Assembly: GCA_021779635.1 (NCBI GenBank)
Contig: JAJYAH010000169.1
Location: 1-10,801, forward strand
Reading direction: 5' to 3'
DNA length: 10,801 nucleotides
Source: Pseudomonadota bacterium
GTDB taxonomy: Bacteria > Pseudomonadota > Alphaproteobacteria > Rhizobiales > Xanthobacteraceae
The stretch's first letter is position 1, and the number at the start of each line of letters is the position of its first letter. Positions 1 through 7,052 of the stretch are shown one piece after another. A program made the translations under genes and the position numbers. The notes beneath the pieces were generated by a model. That model made no database searches. It saw only the letters and a list, made by a program, of their open reading frames with translations, and was not told where the DNA came from.

Positions 1-74
1 GGCTGCTGTTCATCCTGGTGGTGCTGTTCTTTCCACGGGGATTGCTTGGCTTCCTGCAGCGGAGCAAAGCATGA
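1..74 (+). CDS. livM: C-terminal end of a LivM-like branched-chain amino acid ABC permease (partial)
   Basis: Only the last 23 codons are in the window, read in the frame starting at base 3 and ending with TGA at 72-74. The peptide is a hydrophobic helix followed by PRGLLG and a short basic tail (QRSKA). That ending is characteristic of LivM-type inner-membrane permeases of the branched-chain amino acid/amide (HAAT) ABC family. The stop overlaps the ATG of the next gene as ATGA, the normal livM-livG junction in a coupled operon. The assignment rests on this short tail and on the livG-livF pair that follows, so the exact substrate (amino acid, amide, urea or aromatic acid) is unknown. Confidence 0.75.
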   Translation, partial: LLFILVVLFFPRGLLGFLQRSKA

Positions 75-820
75 ACGTTCTTGAAATCCAGAATGTCACC
101 AAGCGTTTCGGCAATCTCGTCGCCGTAAGCGGTGTTTCGCTTAGCGTGGCGAAGGGAGAATTGTGCGCGATCATCGGGCCGAACGGCGCCGGCAAGACCA
201 CCTTCTTCAACCTAATCAGCGGATTCTTTCCGCCGACCTCCGGCGCCATTACCTTCGACGGCCGCGATATCACGAGGCTCTCGACGCATCAGCGCGTCAC
301 GCTCGGGATGGCCAGAACGTTCCAGATTACCGAAATTTTCCCCGAACTCACGGTATTCGAGAACGTCCGCATCGCCGCGGAAGTGGCCGGCGGATACCGG
401 TTGCGGCCCTGGATCAACCGGGCGGAAACCGGAAAGATCCATCAGCATGTCGAAGCGACGCTCAAACTGGTATCGCTGGAAACCAAGACCGACCGGCTGG
501 TCGGCGAACTCTCGCATGGCGACCAGCGCGCCGCCGAGATCGCGATGGCGCTGGCGTTGAAACCGCATCTGCTGCTGCTCGACGAGCCGACCGCCGGCAT
601 GGGCGACCAGGAAACCTATCAGATCACCCAGCTGATCCGCCGGCTGCATCGCGAGAGCAACTACACCATCGTGCTGATCGAGCATGACATGCGCGTGGTG
701 TTTCATCTCGCCGATCGTATCTGCGTGCTCGATCAGGGCCGGATGCTTGCGCAAGGCACGCCGCAGGAAATCGCCGCCAACGAAACCGTTCAGGCCGCTT
801 ATCTGGGTAATGCCGCATGA
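71..820 (+). CDS. livG: LivG-type ATP-binding protein of a branched-chain amino acid-family ABC transporter
   Basis: A 249-residue cytoplasmic ATPase that would energise a LivHM-type permease. Visible motifs in order are Walker A GPNGAGKTT (36-44), the Q-loop in ARTFQ (Q85), the signature LSHGDQR (147-153), Walker B LLLLDEP with D171 and E172 followed by TAGM, and the H-loop histidine H205 in IEHDM. The signature reads LSHGD rather than LSGGQ, a common LivG variant. Length matches the family (about 250-255). The start is fixed by the ATGA overlap with the upstream permease. The stop overlaps the livF ATG in the same way at 817-820, so the three genes are translationally coupled. Substrate specificity lies in the periplasmic binding protein, which is not in the window. 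Members of this family serve branched-chain amino acids but also aromatic acids, amides and urea. Confidence 0.95.
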   Translation: MNVLEIQNVTKRFGNLVAVSGVSLSVAKGELCAIIGPNGAGKTTFFNLISGFFPPTSGAITFDGRDITRLSTHQRVTLGMARTFQITEIFPELTVFENVRIAAEVAGGYRLRPWINRAETGKIHQHVEATLKLVSLETKTDRLVGELSHGDQRAAEIAMALALKPHLLLLDEPTAGMGDQETYQITQLIRRLHRESNYTIVLIEHDMRVVFHLADRICVLDQGRMLAQGTPQEIAANETVQAAYLGNAA

Positions 821-1539
821 CCGCAGCCCTGACAGCCGAAGGCATCCACACTTATTACGGCAAGAGCCACATCCTGCATGGCGTCAGCCTTGAGGTTGCC
901 GAGGGCAAGATCACCGCCCTGCTCGGACGCAATGGCGCGGGAAAGACCACCACGCTGCGCAGCCTGATGGGCCTGACGCCGGCGCGCGAAGGCAAGATTG
1001 TCGTGTTCGGCGAGGACACCACGCGCTGGCCGACCTTCCGCATCGCCGCCCTGGGCGTGGGCTATGTGCCGGAAGGCCGCCGCATCTTCGCCAATCTCAG
1101 TGTCGAGGAGAATCTCAAGGTCCCGCTCGAGCGCGGCGGGCCTTGGACGATTCCGCGGATCTATCAACTTTTCCCACGCCTCGAAGAGCGCAAGCTCAAC
1201 CGCGGCCGCCAGCTTTCCGGCGGCGAGCAGGAGATGCTGTCGATCGCTCGTGCGTTACTGCTGAACCCAAGGCTTCTGATTCTCGACGAGCCGTCGCAAG
1301 GGTTGGCACCGCTGATCGTACTCGAGGTGTTTCGCATCGTCCAGCAAATGAAGGCCGAAGGCATCTCGGTTCTGCTGGTCGAGCAGAACGCGAGGATGAG
1401 CCTGGAAATCGCCGACAATGCCTATGTGCTGGACGACGGCATCGTGGTCTATTCGGGGACCGCCCGTGAACTCGCCGCCGACGAGGGCCGCGTCCGCGCG
1501 CTCGCCGGCGCCAGCGCCGAGGAATGGACGCTGACCTGA
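817..1539 (+). CDS. livF: LivF-type ATP-binding protein of a branched-chain amino acid-family ABC transporter
   Basis: A 240-residue second ATPase subunit that would pair with LivG. Walker A is GRNGAGKTT (37-45), the LivF-typical VPEGRRIFANLSVEENL segment starts near 84, the signature LSGGEQ is at 133-138, and Walker B LLILDEP carries D157 and E158 followed by SQGLAP. The usual H-loop histidine is replaced by Gln (VEQN, about residue 190), as is normal for LivF. The start overlaps the livG stop (ATGA). It appears to be the last gene of the operon, since an inverted-repeat element and a gene on the opposite strand follow. No clear poly-T terminator is visible; the palindrome at 1551-1640 may separate the two convergent transcripts. 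Confidence 0.95.
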   Translation: MTAALTAEGIHTYYGKSHILHGVSLEVAEGKITALLGRNGAGKTTTLRSLMGLTPAREGKIVVFGEDTTRWPTFRIAALGVGYVPEGRRIFANLSVEENLKVPLERGGPWTIPRIYQLFPRLEERKLNRGRQLSGGEQEMLSIARALLLNPRLLILDEPSQGLAPLIVLEVFRIVQQMKAEGISVLLVEQNARMSLEIADNAYVLDDGIVVYSGTARELAADEGRVRALAGASAEEWTLT

Positions 1540-1550
1540 GCGTTGGCCAC

Positions 1551-1640
1551 CGTCATTGCGAGCGCAGCGAAGCAATCCATAACGAGCACGCAGCGTTACT
1601 GAATCGCTTCCTCGCTTCGCTCCTCGCACAGCAAATGACG
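1551..1640. repeat. REP-like imperfect palindromic intergenic element
   Basis: The left arm (1551-1578, starting CGTCATTGCGAGCGCAGCGA) is mirrored by the right arm (about 1601-1640), which ends in AATGACG and contains GCTTCGCTCCTCGCA. The right arm is longer and partly degenerate. The two could fold into a long cruciform or RNA hairpin around a spacer of about 22 bases. I know near-identical CATTGCGAGCG...GAAGCAATCC sequences as high-copy intergenic repeats in Bradyrhizobium and relatives; this is recollection, not a search. It lies between the convergent livF and dioxygenase genes, the usual place for such elements, where it may help end transcription or stabilise mRNA 3' ends. No open frame of note lies inside it. 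Confidence 0.75.
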
Positions 1641-1660
1641 AGGAGCGGTGAATGGCAACA

Positions 1661-2494
1661 TCACGCCCGATAAGCCGTCTTGCCGGTGCCGCGATAAAGC
1701 ACCTTCACCTGTTCTTCCGAAACTTCCTTGTGAAAGGCCAGGGCCTCGGGCTCGAGATCCCGTTTCGGCACATGGGCGGGTTGAAAGTGGTGATACGTAT
1801 CCTTGCCGCGCACCAGCGTCGCCCAATCCCGCTGGCCGACCGCCTGCTTGAGGTGGGTCGGGATATAGCGGATCGCGAGGCCGATGCGCCGGTCGTCGGA
1901 TCGGTTCGGCTCCGATCCGTGGAACAGCAGCACGTGATGCAGCGAAGCCTGGCCGGGCTTCAATTCCACATAGACAGCCTTGGCCTCGTCGACATCGACC
2001 GCGATCTCCTGGCCGCGGGTGAGGAGATTGTTCCGATCGAAGGTGTCGGCGTGCTGGACTTGTTGCCGGTGGGTACCCGCAATGAATTTCATGCAGCCGG
2101 AAACCTTATTGGCCGGCGAAATGGCGATCCATGCGGTCGCGACGTCGGACGAACTGAGGCCCCAATAGGTGGCGTCCTGATGCCAGGACACGAAGCCGGG
2201 ATCGCGGGCTTCCTTGATGAAGAAGCTGGTGTTCCAGCACAGGATATTCGGCCCAAGCAGGTCCTCCATCGCATCCAGTATCTTGGGATGACGGACCATT
2301 TCGTCGATCCAGGTGAACAGCACGTGGCTGCGGTGACGCATCTCCGCCTTGATCGGGCCACCGCTTTCAGCTTCATAATTCTCGAGCTTGCGGCGAAAAT
2401 CGGCCACCTCGCTGGCGCTCAGGGCGTCGATCGGGAAGTGGTAGCCGCGGTCGCGATAGTCAGCGACTTCATCCTTGCTCAGCAATTTTTGCAC
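1661..2494 (-). CDS. Phytanoyl-CoA dioxygenase (PhyH) family Fe(II)/2-oxoglutarate oxygenase
   Basis: A 277-residue protein of the PhyH/SyrP-like family: cytoplasmic non-haem iron enzymes that hydroxylate small molecules using O2 and 2-oxoglutarate. The iron facial triad is visible: H105 and D107 in SWHQDATYW, and H192 in LLFHGSEPNRS. R203 follows eleven residues later, where the family binds the 2-oxoglutarate carboxylate. The Asp of HxD argues for a hydroxylase rather than a halogenase, which has Gly or Ala there. I place the start at GTG 2494-2492 (MQKLLSKDEV), preceded by GAGGAAACCC, a good ribosome site with six-base spacing. The frame is open back to ATG 2608, but the extra 38 residues are Lys/Arg/Pro-rich and unlike the family. 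It converges on livF and diverges from the MCE gene. Its substrate is unknown and nothing nearby identifies it. Confidence 0.88.
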   Translation of the reverse strand: MQKLLSKDEVADYRDRGYHFPIDALSASEVADFRRKLENYEAESGGPIKAEMRHRSHVLFTWIDEMVRHPKILDAMEDLLGPNILCWNTSFFIKEARDPGFVSWHQDATYWGLSSSDVATAWIAISPANKVSGCMKFIAGTHRQQVQHADTFDRNNLLTRGQEIAVDVDEAKAVYVELKPGQASLHHVLLFHGSEPNRSDDRRIGLAIRYIPTHLKQAVGQRDWATLVRGKDTYHHFQPAHVPKRDLEPEALAFHKEVSEEQVKVLYRGTGKTAYRA

Positions 2495-2735
2495 GGGTTT
2501 CCTCACTCTTCTTGTTTTTGGATCTTCTTTTTTGGTTGTCTTGCTTCTGGTCGTCGGGCAAGCCGGCCGGAACTTGACAAGGGTGACCTTGGGGTTTGGC
2601 GCTGTCAAGAAACTCCGCCTGACTTCAGCCTTGTCGCATCGGCCTTTCGCCCGACCGGCTTTGGCCGTACAATTGCCAGATGGCGAAGCGCACCAACCCT
2701 CTCACCCCAGCCCATCCCAGCCGGATCCAGGGATA
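2495..2735. promoter_or_regulatory. Divergent intergenic region between the dioxygenase and MCE genes, with opposed TTGACA motifs
   Basis: This 241-bp spacer must hold the promoters for both divergent genes. A perfect 7-bp inverted repeat, CTTGACA (2573-2579) and TGTCAAG (2603-2609), is separated by 23 bases. Each arm contains a consensus -35 hexamer, one per strand. Neither is followed by a convincing -10 at 16-18 bases, so I do not call promoters. The repeat could equally be an operator. Next to the dioxygenase start, 2505-2555 is strongly T-rich on the plus strand, which makes a purine-rich leader in its mRNA. Confidence 0.35.
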
Positions 2736-3575
2736 ATGGCGCGGGCAAGCAGTCTCGTGATCGGAACCTCGGCCCTCGCGGTCATCGTCGTGGCGTTCGT
2801 GGGTTTTCTCGGGTTCCGGAAAATTCACAGCATCCAGCAGCGCAGTCCGCTTCGCATCGTGTTCGAGGGTTCCGCCAGCGGCCTGGTCAAGGGCGGCAGC
2901 GTGAATTTCGATGGCGTTCAGGTCGGCGAGGTGACGTCGCTCAAGCTGGAAAGCCCTCGCAAGATTGTCGCCCTGGTGATGGTGGAAAACAGCGCCCCGA
3001 TCCGCAAGGACACCGTTGTGGGCCTGGAATTTCAGGGGCTGACCGGCGTGGCGGCGATATCGCTGAAGGGGGGCGACGCCGCAGCACCTCCAGTGCCGCT
3101 GGACGAGGACGGTGTTCCGACCCTGAAGGCCGACCTGACCGTGATCGAGTCGATCCGCGATACCCTGCACAATGTCGACCACATGCTCGTCAACAATCAG
3201 TCGACCATCAAGGATGCGATGCTCAATTTCGAGACCTATACCGCGAGCCTGGCGAGCCAGGGCGACGCGATCGAGAGCGTCCTGCGCAAGGCCGACACCG
3301 CCATCGACGGCTTCGACAGCACGGTGGCGAAGATCGATAACGTCATACCCGGCCTTGCCAACGGAAAGGACGGCGAACTGTTTCAGAAGGTGAAGTCGAT
3401 TCGTGAGCTGGCCGAAAGTTTCAACAGGCGTTCGGCCGTCTTTATGGAAGAAGGCCGCCGCTCCCTGCTCGATATCAGCGAGGGCGCCAGAAAAGTGACC
3501 CGGAAATTCGACGGGCAAACCGAAAGCAGCAGCGATGCGCCCGGACCCGGTCCAAGAAGGCAACGGCAGCAGTGA
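2736..3575 (+). CDS. Membrane-anchored MCE/MlaD-domain protein (orphan lipid-transport substrate-binding component)
   Basis: A 279-residue protein with one N-terminal membrane helix (about 5-27), an MCE/MlaD domain (about 38-113), a long helical region (about 130-255) and a hydrophilic Pro/Gly/Arg/Gln-rich tail. MCE hallmarks are SGLVKGGSVNFDGVQVGEV (48-66) and the closing GLTGVAAISLKGG (101-113). MCE proteins form hexameric rings on the periplasmic face of the inner membrane and pass phospholipids or other hydrophobic molecules between membranes, normally with an MlaE permease and MlaF ATPase. Neither partner is in this window. I chose ATG 2736 because it places the membrane helix at the very N-terminus. 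The ribosome site is weak (AGGGA two bases away, or GGAT nine bases away). The frame runs open back to 2475, but that extension lacks family features and overlaps the divergent gene. Confidence 0.85.
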   Translation: MARASSLVIGTSALAVIVVAFVGFLGFRKIHSIQQRSPLRIVFEGSASGLVKGGSVNFDGVQVGEVTSLKLESPRKIVALVMVENSAPIRKDTVVGLEFQGLTGVAAISLKGGDAAAPPVPLDEDGVPTLKADLTVIESIRDTLHNVDHMLVNNQSTIKDAMLNFETYTASLASQGDAIESVLRKADTAIDGFDSTVAKIDNVIPGLANGKDGELFQKVKSIRELAESFNRRSAVFMEEGRRSLLDISEGARKVTRKFDGQTESSSDAPGPGPRRQRQQ

Positions 3576-3741
3576 GTCTACGGAATTGCCGGCCGTGAGG
3601 TGCTGCATTTTTCCCAACCATTGAGACGTTGCCAAAGGCGCGATCGCGGTGTTCATATCCTCGACGAGCTATCAACGCTGCGCGTGAATACAAATCACTG
3701 AATTCAAAAACGCTGAACAAAACATTTGGGAGAAATCGGAC

Positions 3742-4509
3742 GTGAAGAACATCGTGTCGCTGGAAGGCAAAACCATTATCGTAACGGGAGGCGCGCAAGG
3801 AATCGGCCGGGCGCTGGTGGAGCTCTCGGTCGAGCTTGGCGCTAAAGTGGTCGCGGTTGACAAGAACGCCGAGGGCCTCGCCTCGCTGGATAAATCCCGC
3901 GGCGACATCATGACACTGCAGGGCGACATTGCCGAGCCGGCATTTGCGGCGGAGGCGGTGGAGCGGGTCACCCAGACCTTCGGCGCGATTCATGGCCTGG
4001 TCAACAATGCCGGCATTACCCGCACGGCGATGATCGAAAAAATGAGCTTTGTGCAATGGAGCGAAGTCTTGAACGTCCATCTCACCGGCTCGTTTCTTTG
4101 GACGCAGGCTGTCGGCAGAAGCATGCTGGCCCGCGCCAAAGCCGGCGAGAAGCGACCGGGCGCCATTGTCAATATCTCGTCGGACGCGGGGCGCGCCGGG
4201 ACCGTCGGTCAGATCAATTATGGCGCCGCCAAAAGCGGCATGCTGGGCATGACCATGAGCACCGCCAAGGAGTGGGCGAAATTCGGAATCCGCGCCAACT
4301 CGATTTGCTTTGGTGTCGTCGAAACGCCGATGACGGAAACCATTCGCGGCGACAAATTCCGCGACGGGATCCTCGCGCGAATTCCGATGGGATACTGGGC
4401 CCAGCCCAATGAGGTGGTGCAGCCGGTTTGCTTCCTGCTGTCGGATGCGGCGTCTTACATCACCGGCCAGCATCTGGCGGTGGACGGTGGATTTCACATC
4501 TCGATCTGA
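3742..4509 (+). CDS. Short-chain dehydrogenase/reductase (SDR), FabG-like, probably NAD-dependent
   Basis: A 255-residue classical SDR. The nucleotide-binding motif is TGGAQGIG (15-22), NNAG is at 88-91, and the catalytic tetrad residues are N111, S147, Y160 and K164 (YGAAK). D40 at the end of the second beta strand (VVAVDKN) is the usual sign of NAD(H) rather than NADP(H) preference. The C-terminus has the common TGQHLAVDGGF ending. Such enzymes interconvert alcohols and ketones, including 3-hydroxyacyl thioesters, but the substrate cannot be read here. The start is GTG 3742, with GGGAG nine bases upstream (3728-3732). The 166-bp gap after the MCE gene (3576-3741) suggests its own promoter, though I see no strong one. 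Its stop directly abuts the stop of the opposing gene at 4510. Confidence 0.93.
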   Translation: MKNIVSLEGKTIIVTGGAQGIGRALVELSVELGAKVVAVDKNAEGLASLDKSRGDIMTLQGDIAEPAFAAEAVERVTQTFGAIHGLVNNAGITRTAMIEKMSFVQWSEVLNVHLTGSFLWTQAVGRSMLARAKAGEKRPGAIVNISSDAGRAGTVGQINYGAAKSGMLGMTMSTAKEWAKFGIRANSICFGVVETPMTETIRGDKFRDGILARIPMGYWAQPNEVVQPVCFLLSDAASYITGQHLAVDGGFHISI

Positions 4510-5775
4510 TTATTGGCTTCGCGCCAGACCCCACGCACTCTCGGAAAGTGCGTCACGATGCCGGGGCGCGGCAATGGCGATCATGCGCCGGGCGCGCTCC
4601 TTGAGCGTGCATCCGCGCAATTCCGCCACGCCCCACTCGGTGATGATGGCATCGACATCCGCGCGCGGCGTCGTCACCGTTTCAACCCTGGCCACGATGC
4701 GGCTGCCGCCCTTCGGCTCGGTTGCCGGCAGTGCGATGATCGCCCGGCCTCCCGGCGCCGCATTGGCACCGCGCACGAAATCGAGCTGCCCGCCGATGGC
4801 GCCAACGGCCATGCCGTTCAGCGTCTCCGCGTTGACGCTGCCATCGAGGCCGACTTCCAGCGCCGAATTGATCGCCACCAGTCGGTTGATGTCAGCCAGG
4901 ACCCGCTGGGCATGGGTGTAGGAGGCCGGGCGGACCGAGACCGCCCTGTTCTGATGCACAAACCGATAGAGCCGCCGGGTGCCGATCAGCTGGTTGGCGA
5001 TGGTGACGCCGGGATCGATGCCCTTGCCCGCATTGGTCACCGCGCCGCATTCGATGAGATCCACCACCGCGTCGTTGATGAGACCGGAGTGAATGCCGAG
5101 ATCGCGAACATGCGACAGCGAGGACAGGATCGCATCCGGAATCTTGCCGATGCCGAACTGCAGCGTACTGCCGTCCGGAATCAGGCCTGCGGCATGTTCG
5201 GCGATGCGGCGCGACACATCGTCGAGCTTTACCGCGGGCAATTCCAGCGGCGGCCGCATCGCGGCGATACGCCAATGCAGCAGGATATCCGCCGGCCACT
5301 CCGCGCCGAAGGTCCAGGGCGCGTCCGGATTGATCTCCGCGATCACCACGCGGGCGCGCCGCGCCGCATCCACGATGTAATCGTTCGACAGGCTGGCGCT
5401 GAGCCGGCCGTTTTCGTCTTCCGCCAGTTGCACCAGCACCACATCGGCGCGATGCCGTCCGTTGGCAAAGTCGGCACAAAATGCGCTGTAGTTGCTGGGG
5501 ATCACATCGAGCTGCCGCGTCCTGGCCAGCGCGCGGGCATTGCCGATCACGCCGTAACTGCGGAACGCGATCCCGGAGCTGCGCTCCGGCGCAAAGGTGT
5601 CGGAAAACACCGGACCGACGACGATCGTGAACGGCGGCAAGCGGTCTTTCTGCGCGACCAGCGCCTCGGTCAGGGTGCGCGGCTCAGCGGTCGCCTGTCC
5701 GCACACCACGACATCCCCGGCCCGAATGACGCCGGTAAAGTCGAGCGAAGCGGCAGCGGCTCGCTCGCTCGTCAC
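4510..5775 (-). CDS. Acetyl-CoA hydrolase/transferase (Cat1/Ach1, 4-hydroxybutyrate CoA-transferase) family protein with an altered active-site motif
   Basis: A 421-residue protein of the family I CoA-transferase group that moves CoA between acyl-CoA and a free acid. Family landmarks are LQFGIGKIPDAI (about 205-216), LGIHSGLINDAVVDLIE (226-242), INSALEVGLDGSVNAE (302-317) and the glycine loop GAIGGQLDFVRGA (325-337). In characterised members the LGIH segment continues with Thr/Ser-Glu, the Glu forming the acyl anhydride and CoA thioester. Here that residue is Gly231 (codon GGT). It may therefore be a divergent transferase, a hydrolase using another residue, or a non-catalytic CoA binder. The start is GTG 5775 with a GGGG-containing ribosome site; 43 bp separate it from the acyl-CoA dehydrogenase upstream. 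It is the last gene of the minus-strand operon and ends base-to-base against the SDR stop, so no private terminator fits. Confidence 0.85.
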   Translation of the reverse strand: MTSERAAAASLDFTGVIRAGDVVVCGQATAEPRTLTEALVAQKDRLPPFTIVVGPVFSDTFAPERSSGIAFRSYGVIGNARALARTRQLDVIPSNYSAFCADFANGRHRADVVLVQLAEDENGRLSASLSNDYIVDAARRARVVIAEINPDAPWTFGAEWPADILLHWRIAAMRPPLELPAVKLDDVSRRIAEHAAGLIPDGSTLQFGIGKIPDAILSSLSHVRDLGIHSGLINDAVVDLIECGAVTNAGKGIDPGVTIANQLIGTRRLYRFVHQNRAVSVRPASYTHAQRVLADINRLVAINSALEVGLDGSVNAETLNGMAVGAIGGQLDFVRGANAAPGGRAIIALPATEPKGGSRIVARVETVTTPRADVDAIITEWGVAELRGCTLKERARRMIAIAAPRHRDALSESAWGLARSQ

Positions 5776-5818
5776 CAGACAGCCCCGGTCCGCATCATCG
5801 AGCTCCGCGTTTGCGAGA

Positions 5819-6985
5819 TCAATAGGACTTCGGCAGGCCGAGCACCTTCTCGGCGATGAAACTCAGTGCCAGCTGCGGACTGATCGGCGCAATGCGCGGG
5901 ATCAACACCTCACGCAGATAGCGCTCGACGTGAAACTCCTTGGCGTAACCGAAACCGCCATGGGTCATCACCGATTGCTCGCAGGCCTGGAAACCCGCCT
6001 CGCCGGCGAGATACTTCGCCGCATTGGCGGCGGCGCCGCAAGGCATGCCATTGTCGTATTGCCACGCCGCCGACATCACCATCAGCCACGCCGCCTCAAG
6101 CTCGGCCCAGTTCTTCGCCAGCGGATGCTGGATCGCCTGGTTCTTGCCGATCGGGCGATTGAAGACGATGCGGGTCTTGGCGTATTCGGCGGCGCGCGAC
6201 AGCGCCACCTTGCCGAGCCCGACCGCCTCGGCCGCGATCAGGATGCGCTCCGGGTTCATCCCCTCCAGGATATATTCGAAACCGCGCCCCTCCTCGCCGA
6301 TGCGGTCCTCCATCGGAATCTCGAAATCCTCGAAGAACAATTCGTTGGAATCGACGATCTTGCGGCCCATCTTCTCGATCTCGTGGACCTTGACCCGCTG
6401 GCGGTCGAAGTCGGTATAGAACAGGCTGAGGCCGTGGGTCGGCTTGCGGACTTCTTCCAGCGGCGTGGTGCGCGCCAACAGCAAAATCTTGTGCGCCACC
6501 TGCGCGGTCGAAATCCATACCTTCTGGCCGTTGACGACGTAGCGATCGTTCTTCGCCACGGCGCGCGTCTTCAACTGCGTGGTGTTCAGGCCGGTGTTGG
6601 GTTCGGTGACGGCAAAGCAGGCCTTGTCGCGGCCTTCGACCATCGGCGGCAGCATCCGCCGGCGCTGCTCCTCGGTGCCGAACACCACCACCGGATTGAG
6701 CCCGAAGACGTTGATGTGCACCGCGGACGCCCCGGACATGCCGGCGCCGGATTCGGAAATCGTGCGCATCATGATGGCGGCCTCGGTGATGCCGAGACCT
6801 GAACCGCCATAGGCTTCCGGCACGCAGATGCCGAGCCAGCCGGCATCGGCCAGCGCCTTGTGGAAATCATGCGGAAAGCCGCCCTCACGATCCTTCCTCA
6901 GCCAATAGGCATCATCGAAACCCTCGCAAATTTTCGCGATCGCGTCGCGAATGGCTTCCTGATTTTCCGTGAGCGCGAAGTCCAT
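5819..6985 (-). CDS. Acyl-CoA dehydrogenase (FAD-dependent)
   Basis: A 388-residue flavoenzyme of the normal family length (about 380-400) that would introduce a 2,3-double bond into an acyl-CoA and pass electrons to ETF. N-terminal helices end in GICVPEAYGGSGLG (52-64), the FAD region AVTEPNTGLNTT is at 125-136 and WIST at 157-160. The C-terminal THGGFGYAKEFHVERYLRE (341-359) is typical. The catalytic Glu of medium-chain enzymes (the E of YEGT) is missing: the aligned stretch reads RIAPIS, with Pro367 at that place. E246 in NPERILIAA aligns with Thr255 of MCAD and with the catalytic Glu254 of isovaleryl-CoA dehydrogenase, so it is the likely base. ATG 6985 has AGGA seven bases upstream. The gap to dctM is 67 bp and to the CoA-transferase gene 43 bp, consistent with one operon. 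Confidence 0.93.
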   Translation of the reverse strand: MDFALTENQEAIRDAIAKICEGFDDAYWLRKDREGGFPHDFHKALADAGWLGICVPEAYGGSGLGITEAAIMMRTISESGAGMSGASAVHINVFGLNPVVVFGTEEQRRRMLPPMVEGRDKACFAVTEPNTGLNTTQLKTRAVAKNDRYVVNGQKVWISTAQVAHKILLLARTTPLEEVRKPTHGLSLFYTDFDRQRVKVHEIEKMGRKIVDSNELFFEDFEIPMEDRIGEEGRGFEYILEGMNPERILIAAEAVGLGKVALSRAAEYAKTRIVFNRPIGKNQAIQHPLAKNWAELEAAWLMVMSAAWQYDNGMPCGAAANAAKYLAGEAGFQACEQSVMTHGGFGYAKEFHVERYLREVLIPRIAPISPQLALSFIAEKVLGLPKSY

Positions 6986-7052
6986 GTCGTAGTCCTGTCT
7001 TTTTGCGTTATTGATCTGCAGGTTGGAGAAGCCATACAGGCTCGCCCATGTG

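Noticed and set aside
1652..3340. A 562-codon open frame on the plus strand across the dioxygenase gene and into the MCE gene
   Set aside because: It is antisense to the dioxygenase and out of frame with the MCE gene. The product is feature-free and rich in Arg/Gly, as expected for a shadow frame in GC-rich coding DNA.
3655..3700. GTGA-N7-TCAC short palindrome upstream of the SDR
   Set aside because: Four-base arms are too short to stand out from chance, and no promoter is clearly associated.
2625..4497. Long minus-strand open frames antisense to the MCE gene and the SDR (2625-3656 and 3475-4497)
   Set aside because: They lie opposite genes with clear family motifs and their translations show no domain. 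GC-rich third-position bias explains them.
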